IMG/VR virus record: IMGVR_UViG_3300020192_000009
Coordinates: 1-64,000 of that record
Source of the DNA: a virus
Reading direction: 5' to 3' (one strand)
DNA length: 64,000 nt
In this document: piece after piece, positions 33,476 through 40,220 of the stretch
Position numbering within the stretch: position 1 is the stretch's first letter
Layout: every line of letters starts with the position of its first letter
The notes under the pieces: model-generated
Database searches by the model: none
What the model was told of the DNA's origin: nothing
What the model saw: only the letters and a program-made list of their open reading frames with translations
Program-made: the position numbers and the translations under genes

Positions 33476-33726
33476 AACGCTAGGGCTGCAGCTGCGTACG
33501 CGTGCGCGAAATCGTAAAACCCAGTGAACCACGGGGCGCTGCTGTATTGCCCGAAGTCTGTCATGAAAGTGTCGCTGCCGATACAGTGTATAACATGACA
33601 ACTGTTGTGGATCCGCAAAAAGAAACGAAATAGCTCGGCTTGTGGTGCTGCTGTTGTGAGGAAAAACACACGTTGTGGTGGTAGCTGAAACAGTCGGTAG
33701 ATCGCTACGTCTGCAAGTGCATTCAT
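33472..33726 (-). CDS. Small hypothetical protein between two repeats
   Basis: 84 residues from ATG 33726, beginning 12 bp after a repeat (33739-33775, read on the minus strand), and its TGA stop lies inside the next repeat. Sequence ALADVAIYRLFQLPPQRVFF, then ELFRFFLRIHNSCHVIHCIG and SSAPWFTGFYDFAHAYAAAA: aromatic-rich, plausibly globular, unknown. The gene-between-repeats layout looks like a cassette. Confidence 0.45.
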   Translation of the reverse strand: MNALADVAIYRLFQLPPQRVFFLTTAAPQAELFRFFLRIHNSCHVIHCIGSDTFMTDFGQYSSAPWFTGFYDFAHAYAAAALAL

Positions 33727-33738
33727 GGCAGCATCCGT

Positions 33739-33775
33739 GTTGCAATTTTGTAAGGCATTGCACAGCCTTTGTCAC
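33739..33775 (+). repeat. Single array repeat, TTAC subtype
   Basis: One 37-bp unit 263 bp past array 1, same orientation, with GTAAGGC in place of GAAAGGC. The same variant is seen in several units of array 2 and in the last unit at the right window edge. Its GTCAC end supplies the TGA stop of the minus-strand gene at 33772-33969. Confidence 0.8.
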
Positions 33776-33969
33776 AAATATACCGACGCCGAACTCGTAA
33801 CTTTTTCAATGTTGCAATTTTGAGCTTGCAACTCAAGCGGCGCGCGGTCTTCTTGCAATGCCACAAATACAGCTGTAACGCCGCAAGCTTCAAACGCTGC
33901 AACGATTTCACAAGCTAACTTGTAATGCGCTTTGTCGGCTTGCGGCCAATACGTGATTGCAACATGCAT
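33772..33969 (-). CDS. Short protein with 3' end built from repeat sequence
   Basis: 65 residues. The first 45 (HVAITYWPQADKAHYKLACE, IVAAFEACGVTAVFVALQED) look like part of a Rossmann-type alpha/beta domain. The last 16 (QNCNIEKVTSSASVYL) are encoded by the leader/repeat copy, and the stop is in the full repeat, which suggests a gene truncated by a recombination event. It begins four bases after the dioxygenase-like gene stop on the same strand. Confidence 0.45.
   Translation of the reverse strand: MHVAITYWPQADKAHYKLACEIVAAFEACGVTAVFVALQEDRAPLELQAQNCNIEKVTSSASVYL
33791..33823 (+). repeat. Second copy of the array-1 leader with truncated repeat
   Basis: 33 bp match the sequence at 33212-33244 with two mismatches (GAACTCGTAACTTTT shared, then ATAAT or TCAAT, then GTTGCAATTTTGA). 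The repeat is cut after 13 bases and continues as GCTTGCAAC, forming a GTTGCAA/TTGCAAC inverted repeat. It makes up the 3' end of the gene at 33772-33969, so it looks like a rearrangement junction. Confidence 0.8.
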
Positions 33970-33972
33970 GCA

Positions 33973-34605
33973 TTACGCTTTTTTACGTTTTGCGTTTACA
34001 GGCTCGGGCGCAGGCGCTGCCGTGGGCACGGGCTCGGGCGCAGCAAAGCGCTTCATGTCGAAAAAGAACATCCAGAATAACCGTGCATTGGTTGGGTGAT
34101 GCCCAAAGTATGACGATGCTGCATGAATGAGCGCCCCATCCCAAATCACCAATCGATTGTAGACATTGCCGATCTTGTCTACCAATTCCCATTTGCTCGG
34201 GTCTAGCAAGTTGTTGTCGAACGTAGCGCTTGCCAGTGTTGGATTCAAAGGCGCGCGTCGTGCACCTGTGATCTTGCTGCGGTAAAGCGAAAGGCCCGCT
34301 TCCACAGGTGCATTGGGCGTTAGGTAAAGCGTTGCTGCATGCGTCTGCAAATCCGCGTGATAGACAATGGGGTCAAGCGGCGTGCAAATTTGAAAGCGGC
34401 CATTCATGCCGTGGCGATCCCAATCATCAACTTGCAGGCCTAGGGCGTCTTCCATCACCTGAGGATCAACCATGTGATGGAAACGCGCGGCGCTACGCAA
34501 ACCCTTGTGGTAGTCGCTTGGCCCAAATTCTTGCGAAAGCGCAAGCGCTCGCACGGCATCGGGATCGGGCAAGAAATCGTCAATAACGGTGATAACCCTA
34601 GGCAT
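33973..34605 (-). CDS. 2OG-Fe(II) dioxygenase-like protein (DUF6445-type)
   Basis: 210 residues from ATG 34605; a longer frame has no better start. VITVIDDFLPDPDAVRALAL at the N-terminus is the typical opening of this group. Iron-ligand-type residues appear in VYHADLQTHAATLYLTP (His-x-Asp) and IWDGALIHAASSYFG (distal His), with Arg in NRLVIWDG region. Such enzymes hydroxylate amino acids or small molecules; the substrate is unknown. A Pro/Ala/Lys tail follows. A structured hairpin separates it from the kinase-like gene upstream. Confidence 0.65.
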   Translation of the reverse strand: MPRVITVIDDFLPDPDAVRALALSQEFGPSDYHKGLRSAARFHHMVDPQVMEDALGLQVDDWDRHGMNGRFQICTPLDPIVYHADLQTHAATLYLTPNAPVEAGLSLYRSKITGARRAPLNPTLASATFDNNLLDPSKWELVDKIGNVYNRLVIWDGALIHAASSYFGHHPTNARLFWMFFFDMKRFAAPEPVPTAAPAPEPVNAKRKKA

Positions 34606-34711
34606 GCCGCGCAGCTTGCCAGCGTTTTGTACAGGAGGCAACGCTTTTGCTAAGCTTACACCCGTACGGTGTCTCGAAGGCCGGTAGCGCACTTAGGCAA
34701 ACCGTACATTG

Positions 34712-34754
34712 AGCGGACTCAGCCAAGGGTAGTGCCTTGGCGTGCTGGTCCGCT
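34712..34754. terminator. Nested hairpin between kinase-like and dioxygenase-like genes
   Basis: Outer stem AGCGGAC (34712-34718) with GTCCGCT (34748-34754) and inner stem GCCAAGG (34722-34728) with CCTTGGC (34735-34741). On the + strand a T-rich TTTCTTATTT follows; on the minus strand, where the flanking genes lie, there is no T-tract. It may be a terminator, an mRNA stabiliser or a small structured RNA. Confidence 0.55.
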
Positions 34755-34767
34755 TTCTTATTTGTAG

Positions 34768-35478
34768 CTACAGCATCGCAAGATTGAGCTTGCGGCGTCT
34801 TTTACGAGAACGCGCCCCTTTGAGAACTGGCCGGTCTGCGACGTAATCCACGTTGTAACCAAGGTCGAGAATCTTCCACTTGCCTTTGGCGTTGCGCCCT
34901 AGGTTGGCGGCATGCCAGTCGAAGAACAACAGCTTACGTTCGCGAAACGCATCGCTTGTCTGTTGCACCATGGCCATTAGGCTGAGACAAGAAGACACCG
35001 TGTCAGCAACGGGTATGCGCGCAGCTGTCTTCAATGCGCGTACAATTTGCATATCACAACATTGCGCATGTACTTTTACAGCCGGGGTTCTACGGGCGCA
35101 TTTCAAACCGTCAGAAAGTGTTTCTGAAGCGGCTGTAGGTGTTAGCTTTTCGACGCGCATCGCCCAACGCTCGTCATTGCCTGCAATTTGCAGGGCACTA
35201 TACAGTGTCACAACACCGGGGATCCCCTGTGCGCCCATTGTGGTGTGCACGTCACCAGGATCGGTAGTCAACTTAATGACTTTGCCAGCCTCATCAGACT
35301 CGTAAACACAGGCATAACTGCCGCAACCGTAACGCTTGGGCTTTGTCATGCGCCGCCCGAACAACTTGACCCACTGGGTGTCTGTCAAGCAAGTTAGGCT
35401 GTACGAGGCTCCCGTGCGTAAGCAGCGGCGGCCAGCGTCATCAATGGTTACGGTGTAGTTTCGCGTGGGAGCGCTCAT
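34768..35478 (-). CDS. Stand-alone kinase-like protein
   Basis: 236 residues from ATG 35478, a short homologue of the kinase-like part of the 723-residue protein: YGCGSYACVY (50-59) matches IGCGAFACAY, VIKLTTDPGD matches VVKLTTDVSD, and GKWKILDLGY matches GTWKILDLGF. The catalytic loop reads FDWHAANLG (Asp187, Asn192); the metal motif is DLG (205-207). It ends in a basic tail (GARSRKRRRKLNL). A protein-kinase fold is likely. It may phosphorylate host or virion targets, or be a pseudokinase. Confidence 0.7.
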   Translation of the reverse strand: MSAPTRNYTVTIDDAGRRCLRTGASYSLTCLTDTQWVKLFGRRMTKPKRYGCGSYACVYESDEAGKVIKLTTDPGDVHTTMGAQGIPGVVTLYSALQIAGNDERWAMRVEKLTPTAASETLSDGLKCARRTPAVKVHAQCCDMQIVRALKTAARIPVADTVSSCLSLMAMVQQTSDAFRERKLLFFDWHAANLGRNAKGKWKILDLGYNVDYVADRPVLKGARSRKRRRKLNLAML

Positions 35479-35503
35479 CAGTAAACCAGTGTACGCCCAC
35501 GTC

Positions 35504-35767
35504 TTAGGGCTTGTCGAACACGCCTGCCATGCGTGATCTGAATTGCTTGTTGGCTTCCGCCCAGCCCGCGGCCCGGCCTTCGTAGTAGCCCGCATCAAAG
35601 TCTAGGGGAATCGCGCAGGCGATTCGTAGATGATTGCGCAGCCATTCGGTTAACGCGGCTTTACCGCCGCAACGCTCATGGGCCTGGGCAAGCAATTCGT
35701 TGGGCACCCGTAACGCTATCGGTGTGGAATCCCGAACATTGTACAAACCGCCTTTAGGTCGCGCCAT
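35504..35767 (-). CDS. Ribbon-helix-helix-like DNA-binding protein
   Basis: 87 residues from ATG 35767. DSTPIALRVPNELLAQAHER followed by KAALTEWLRNHLR matches a strand-helix-helix layout of CopG/Arc-type repressors. A C-terminal segment follows (AGYYEGRAAGWAEANKQFRS). It probably controls the nearby operon or the divergent recombinase gene, whose start lies 224 bp away across a hairpin-bearing region. Confidence 0.65.
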   Translation of the reverse strand: MARPKGGLYNVRDSTPIALRVPNELLAQAHERCGGKAALTEWLRNHLRIACAIPLDFDAGYYEGRAAGWAEANKQFRSRMAGVFDKP

Positions 35768-35818
35768 GCTGCTTACCGTACCACTTTTCGCAATTGAAGG
35801 CGCCATTTCGACAGGTTG

Positions 35819-35860
35819 GGGCCCAAAAACGACGGCTATTTTGGCCTTCGTTTTGGGCCC
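35819..35860. terminator. Imperfect large hairpin between RHH and recombinase genes
   Basis: GGGCCCAAAA (35819-35828) pairs with TTTTGGGCCC (35851-35860), with partly matching inner arms around a TATTTT loop. It occupies the divergent intergenic region and could be an operator or terminator. Promoter elements for the recombinase must lie between it and 35991 but are not obvious. Confidence 0.55.
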
Positions 35861-35990
35861 AGGCCTAACCCCCTGTTTTTATTGTGTTTTCTTAGGTAAC
35901 ATTTTGCTTGTCATCCTTACAAGGATGCCGTATGCTGGTTTCAATGGGGCGGCAAATTAACGCCGAAAACCCTCAGGTTAGGACGGTATT

Positions 35991-36707
35991 GTGGCGCATA
36001 AAGATGTCGATTCCGAAGCGGTCTATACCGTGCAAGAGATCCAACAGGTTTTGCGTACGGCACGCACTATAGGCACGCTTGCTTTCACATTGACAGCATG
36101 GTGCTACGAATTTGGCGCACGCACCGCAGAGCCGGGCCAACAGTTGTTGCGTGACGTGGACTTGCCGAACAATCGCGCACGGCCTACGCACCTCAAAGGT
36201 GGTGCTAGCAAGGCCTGGCAGTTCCTGATGCCCAATTGCCAAGCAGCCTTACCCCTGTGGCTTGCAGAACGCGAAACGCATATCAGCCAACCCACCCAAG
36301 CGCTTTATCTGTTTCCGGCACGCAAGCCAGGCAAGTGCCTTACTTGTGAAGGGACCGGCCAACGCGCAAAGCAAATGCGCGATGGTGAACGGCGCTTCAA
36401 GGGCCCACGTGTGCCTTGCCATCATTGCGCGGCTACGGGCAAACGATGGGGCATGGACCGCCGCGAAGTGTACGCAATCGTTGCGCCCGTGTTACGCGCA
36501 GCGGGTATGCCAAAGGGCCGCCAGCATCCACACGTTCTGCGCCACAGTGTGATCACACATATGCTTGACGCAGGCGTGGCTCCCAAAGTAATTCAAGAAC
36601 GTGTAGGGCATCGCAGTCTGCAAACGACACTCGACTATGTGAAAGCGACCGATGCGGGTCGTGCTGAAGTCATGGGCAAAATGAATGCCCTATTCGCAAA
36701 GCAATAA
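35991..36707 (+). CDS. Tyrosine recombinase with inserted zinc-knuckle, no N-terminal arm
   Basis: 238 residues from GTG 35991. The catalytic set is complete: Arg44 in FGARTAE, Lys69 in HLKGG, His181 and Arg184 in HPHVLRHS, His207 in VGHRSLQ, Tyr216 in TLDYVK. Two CxxC pairs are inserted between Lys and the His-x-x-Arg box: CLTCEGTGQ (116/119) and CHHCAATG (143/146), like DnaJ-type zinc knuckles. The usual SAM-like DNA-binding N-domain is absent, so the finger may replace it. It cuts and rejoins DNA via phosphotyrosine. Array 2 starts 90 bp downstream. Confidence 0.9.
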   Translation: MAHKDVDSEAVYTVQEIQQVLRTARTIGTLAFTLTAWCYEFGARTAEPGQQLLRDVDLPNNRARPTHLKGGASKAWQFLMPNCQAALPLWLAERETHISQPTQALYLFPARKPGKCLTCEGTGQRAKQMRDGERRFKGPRVPCHHCAATGKRWGMDRREVYAIVAPVLRAAGMPKGRQHPHVLRHSVITHMLDAGVAPKVIQERVGHRSLQTTLDYVKATDAGRAEVMGKMNALFAKQ

Positions 36708-36732
36708 CAACAACAACAACAACAACAACAAA
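36706..36732 (+). repeat. AAC microsatellite
   Basis: About eight AAC trinucleotides directly after the recombinase stop codon, before the repeat array. Prone to slippage. Confidence 0.9.
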
Positions 36733-36795
36733 AGCCAGAAAGTGAAAGTGCCTCCGACCAAGACTTTGGTGTACCAACGACTAAAGCGACAATTT

Positions 36796-37549
36796 GCCGC
36801 AAAGGCTGTGCAATGCCTTTCAAAATTGCAACAGCGCGCAGCCTTGCGTGCCAAAGGCTGTGCAATGCCTTACAAATTGCAACTGCGCGTATATCTTCAC
36901 TGCGCAACAAAGGCCGTGCAATGCCTTTCAAAATTGCAACTTCGCACGCGCAGTCTGTGCATGGCCGGTGGCAAAGGCTGTGCAATGCCTTACAAAATTG
37001 CAACCATGGGGAAAGGCCAGCGCGCGATCTGCTGTGTGACAAAGGCCGTGCAATGCCCTACAAAATTGCAACGTGCGCGTGGTGTTGACCGCGCTACCGC
37101 AGCTTATGCTGTAACAAAGGCTGTGCAATGCCTTTCAAAATTGCAACTTGGACCCGCGGGCGTGGCGCCTGCTGGGCCTGTGACAAAGGCTGCGCAATGC
37201 CTTTCAAAATTGCAACGGATCACCAGCTACCTCTACACCAACGGGTGCGCCCGTGACAAAGGCCGTGCAATGCCTTTCAAAATTGCAACGCGAACTGCGT
37301 TCGCGCCTTGGCGCCAAAGAGGATAGCGTGACAAAGGCTGTGCAATGCCTTTCAAAATTGCAACCGGCATACCACGTCGGCCGCCGCCTCCGGTTTAAGG
37401 GTGACAAAGGCCGTGCAATGCCTTTCAAAATTGCAACGCGCAAGCATAAGCTGCGCCTCTACGGTCAACACTACGTGACAAAGGCCGTGCAATGCCTTAC
37501 AAAATTGCAAGACGAACGGGCAATATCCAATGTCTTTCAAAATTGTAAC
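36796..37549 (-). CRISPR. CRISPR-like repeat array 2 (11 units plus one decayed)
   Basis: On the + strand, hairpin cores (AAAGGC-Y-GTGCAAT-GCCTT, then CAAAATTGCAAC) begin at 36801, 36853, 36909, 36973, 37041, 37116, 37185, 37258, 37333, 37406 and 37480; a decayed copy abuts the last at 37513-37549. From the fifth on they carry a 5' GTGAC or GTAAC, giving 37 bp. Start-to-start distances are 52, 56, 64, 68, 75, 69, 73, 75, 73 and 74. Later unique segments are about 32-38 bp and several are GC-rich. Orientation is opposite to array 1. Units end in CTTTC or CTTAC in mixed order. No cas genes are visible. Confidence 0.6.
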
Positions 37550-37561
37550 AAAGACGTAAAC

Positions 37562-37936
37562 ATGCCCACTAAAAAACCCCGCAAACAATGCACACATTGC
37601 CCTTGGCGTGTGGACGTTGACCCCCACGAGATCCCTAATGGGTATTGCCCCACAAAACACGCCGGACTTAAACGCACGATTGCGCAAGACGCGCATCTTA
37701 TGCGAGGGTTACATGTTTTCGTATGCCACGAAACCACTAAGCTGCCGTGTGTCGGTTGGTTGCACAATCAACTTGGCGCGGGCAATAACATCACATTGCG
37801 TGTAGCCGTAATTGAAGGCCGAGTTAACGCCAACTACAAAACCGTTGGCGAGCAACATGAAACATTCGAAGACACTTTACCGGAGCCGCAAAATGGACAT
37901 GGACATGACCGAAACACCAACAACAACGACAGCTGA
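37562..37936 (+). CDS. DUF6283-like cysteine protein
   Basis: 124 residues from ATG 37562, 12 bp after the last, decayed array repeat. Basic start (MPTKKPRKQCTHCPWRVDVD), with the C-x2-CPWR motif typical of DUF6283 phage proteins, then FVCHETTKLPCVGWLHNQLG, giving further Cys for a likely metal site. It ends in an Asn/His-rich tail. It opens the long early-type operon; the next gene starts inside its 3' end. Confidence 0.75.
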   Translation: MPTKKPRKQCTHCPWRVDVDPHEIPNGYCPTKHAGLKRTIAQDAHLMRGLHVFVCHETTKLPCVGWLHNQLGAGNNITLRVAVIEGRVNANYKTVGEQHETFEDTLPEPQNGHGHDRNTNNNDS

Positions 37937-38651
37937 AGAACTGCAAGTGATGCTCAGCGAAATGCACAACGCTAGCATGGCGTTTTACTACACCGCCACG
38001 CACATCGGTGTGCATGCATTTATCGAGTTTGCAGGTTTGATGAACGAATTCATTAAAATCTGCAATGACAATTACAAGGCGCACGGCACAAACTTCGCGC
38101 ATGCCTCGAAGCACACAGGCAAAGCGTTAGAAATGCAAGCGTACCAAGCGGCGTATCTAGGAGAGAAGTTTGGTTGCATTTTTGGTAACGCCATTACGCC
38201 CCATTGGGCCGCGTTCGTTACTGCGACGTTTGACGGGCCCGCGCCGGTTGTGCCTTGGACCCCGGTTGCACCTTGGGCGCCTACGCCTGCGGATGTAGTG
38301 AGCTTCTCCCCGCCTTGTCCAGCGTACGACACCGCGCAAACTACCGTTACCGAACAGCAACAAGCTGCACCGCAATTTTTGCCCAAAAGCATTGCGGCCA
38401 TCCGCGCAAAACTGAGTGTTGCATTCGATGCTTTTGAAATGGAACAGAACTTTGATTTGCTTGATGATGCGCTCGGTGCCGCGTACCCAGATGGTGAAGC
38501 GTCTGAAAGCGGCTATCAGCCGGGGGCCACAAGGTTGCAGCTTGATTGCTTGATTACGCAATTAACCGACTTTGCAGACGCCGCGAATTCGGCGGCAAGC
38601 AACCTTGTCAACCTTCGTGAAAAACATTTGAACACACCATGCGCGTCATGA
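37893..38651 (+). CDS. Hypothetical helical protein
   Basis: 252 residues from ATG 37893, with GGAG upstream, overlapping the previous gene by 44 bp. Helical N-terminal half (EELQVMLSEMHNASMAFYYT; FIEFAGLMNEFIKICNDNYK), a Pro/Trp linker (VVPWTPVAPWAPTPADVV), and a helical C-terminal half (SIAAIRAKLSVAFDAFEMEQ; LDCLITQLTDFADAANSAAS). No signal or span. No family name recognised. Confidence 0.65.
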   Translation: MDMDMTETPTTTTAEELQVMLSEMHNASMAFYYTATHIGVHAFIEFAGLMNEFIKICNDNYKAHGTNFAHASKHTGKALEMQAYQAAYLGEKFGCIFGNAITPHWAAFVTATFDGPAPVVPWTPVAPWAPTPADVVSFSPPCPAYDTAQTTVTEQQQAAPQFLPKSIAAIRAKLSVAFDAFEMEQNFDLLDDALGAAYPDGEASESGYQPGATRLQLDCLITQLTDFADAANSAASNLVNLREKHLNTPCAS

Positions 38652-38875
38652 CACGCGCAGCGGCAAGGCAACGTGTGTGGCAAAGGCTGGCGGCCCTGCT
38701 GAAACACGATATCTGCGTAGACGTAGATGTTGAATGGCTGGAAAAGCATGCAAGCCCTGACGGCAAAGGCACGCTGTGCAATCAGCCGCCGTTAAACAGT
38801 ATGGATCGCGCATGCTTACGCGCGGCAGCTAGAGACGTGCTCGAAGAATTGACCAAAAAGGCAGAAAAACTATGA
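38639..38875 (+). CDS. Small hypothetical protein
   Basis: 78 residues; start ATG overlaps the previous stop by 13 bp, and its end overlaps the next start by 4 bp. Basic helix (RAAARQRVWQRLAALLKHD) then an acidic part and a C-terminal helix (AARDVLEELTKKAEKL). Typical compact early phage gene; function unknown. Confidence 0.6.
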   Translation: MRVMTRAAARQRVWQRLAALLKHDICVDVDVEWLEKHASPDGKGTLCNQPPLNSMDRACLRAAARDVLEELTKKAEKL

Positions 38876-39126
38876 AACTTTGGGATTCCCTTAAAAAAGT
38901 GTTCACAAAACAAACGCCAAGATTTGCATTGGGTACGCCCATTCAGTTAACGAAAGACTGTGGGTGCTCGCTACGTTTTGCGGGCCGCATGGGCATTGTG
39001 GAAGGCCAGATCAACCCCAATACATTTTTGGTGCACATTCCCAGTTTACACGCCGAAACCGAAATCGTTATTGTCTGCGCTGCCGGGCTGGCCCCCTTCA
39101 CAAACAACACTGCACTGTTGCACTAG
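38872..39126 (+). CDS. Small beta-barrel-like protein
   Basis: 84 residues with an ATGA overlap at its start. KLWDSLKKVF helix, then strands (FALGTPIQLTKDCGCSLRFA; GRMGIVEGQINPNTFLVHIP; TEIVIVCAAGLAPF) like an SH3/KOW-type small barrel. No firm family. Confidence 0.55.
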   Translation: MKLWDSLKKVFTKQTPRFALGTPIQLTKDCGCSLRFAGRMGIVEGQINPNTFLVHIPSLHAETEIVIVCAAGLAPFTNNTALLH

Positions 39127-39135
39127 GATTTTTAA

Positions 39136-40155
39136 ATGGCATTTTCAGTTCGTATTCTTGCAGACTCGGTAAGCCCTACAGGCGACCGGCTAACAACGAT
39201 GCTCGCGACGTATCCACGCATGATTCATAGCGAGAACATGACGCATCGGATTTTGTCCAAATGCTCGGCATCTTCGCGCGCGATTCCCGTTGAGAAGATG
39301 TTGAGCGCCATCGAAACGGATCCTGTGGTTCCGATCTGGTGGGGCGCAAACCAATCCGGCATGCAAGCCTTGGCAGAGATTGACGACAAAGCCGCCGCTG
39401 AAGCTTGGTGGCGCGAAGGCGTAAACCAATCAGTAGCGCATGCGCGCAAAGGCATCGCGCTCGGATTGCACAAACAAATTGTCAATCGTGTCGTGGAACC
39501 CGGAATGTGGATCACAGTGGTCATGTCGGGCACAAGCTGGACCAACTTTGCAGGCTTACGTTGCCACAAAGACGCAGAACCCCATATGCACCGGTTCGCC
39601 GATATGGCGATGGAGTCTGTTGGAAAGTCTGTGCCGATGCCGCTTGCCGCGGGTCAATGGCATTTGCCGTTTATCGGTCCTGAAGACGTTGAGCTTGCTA
39701 CCAAATGGATCGAAGATGGCTACGATTCAACAACACGGCCTGATAGCCAATTCATCAAACATGAAATCGAAACCGTCTTGTGCAAAGTTTCGGTTGGCCG
39801 TTGCGCCCGCGTCTCGTACTTAACACATGATGGCAAACGTGACTTGATGGAAGACATCAGGCTACACGACAGGTTGATTGCACAGGTGCCGCTTCATGCG
39901 ACGCCTGCAGAGCACGTAGCCATGGCAATGCCGTATCCAGCATGGTTCCAATCCGCGCATTTATCGACACACGAGCTTAACAACATGCGCATGGCATATC
40001 GCCAACAGCGCGAAGCTGCGCCGCAAACACAGATCACACAACTTGAGCTTGAAATCGAAACCTGCCTTGCACAGCTTCAAAGCGGCAATTTCCGAGGCTT
40101 TCGGCAATACCGCAAAATGAAAATGAATGAACACATCGGGGAGCCCATGCCATGA
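39136..40155 (+). CDS. thyX: ThyX-like FAD-dependent thymidylate synthase
   Basis: 339 residues. ThyX-type sequence throughout: MTHRILSKCSASSRAIPVEK, then WGANQSGMQALAEIDD, LHKQIVNRVVEPGMWITVVM, WTNFAGLRCHKDAEPHMHRF, WHLPFI and KVSVGRCARVSYLTHDGKRD. The RCARVSYL box corresponds to the family substrate-binding region. It is the longer phage form of ThyX. It methylates dUMP to dTMP with methylene-tetrahydrofolate and FADH2, raising thymidylate for replication. The C-terminal 50 residues are a helical extension (TQITQLELEIETCLAQLQSG). Confidence 0.88.
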   Translation: MAFSVRILADSVSPTGDRLTTMLATYPRMIHSENMTHRILSKCSASSRAIPVEKMLSAIETDPVVPIWWGANQSGMQALAEIDDKAAAEAWWREGVNQSVAHARKGIALGLHKQIVNRVVEPGMWITVVMSGTSWTNFAGLRCHKDAEPHMHRFADMAMESVGKSVPMPLAAGQWHLPFIGPEDVELATKWIEDGYDSTTRPDSQFIKHEIETVLCKVSVGRCARVSYLTHDGKRDLMEDIRLHDRLIAQVPLHATPAEHVAMAMPYPAWFQSAHLSTHELNNMRMAYRQQREAAPQTQITQLELEIETCLAQLQSGNFRGFRQYRKMKMNEHIGEPMP

Positions 40156-40220
40156 ACGTTGCGCGCACGGGCTTACGCGCACGCATTACTATCAACACAA
40201 TCGAGTAGAAAGGGGCACAC

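Noticed and set aside
33338-33775. Minus-strand open frame across array 1 and the neighbouring gene
   Set aside because: It uses repeat sequence at both ends; only the inner 84-codon frame from ATG 33726 is a plausible gene.
36685-37326. Long + strand open frame through array 2 (TKAVQCLSKLQ-type repeats)
   Set aside because: The reading frame follows the DNA repeats and switches among three translations of one unit because the spacing is not a multiple of three. It is an artefact of the repeats.
36796-37549. Plasmid iterons as the explanation of the array
   Set aside because: Iterons are usually closely spaced short direct repeats near a Rep gene. These are 37-bp hairpins with about 36-bp unique segments and no Rep gene nearby. 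Not excluded, but less likely.
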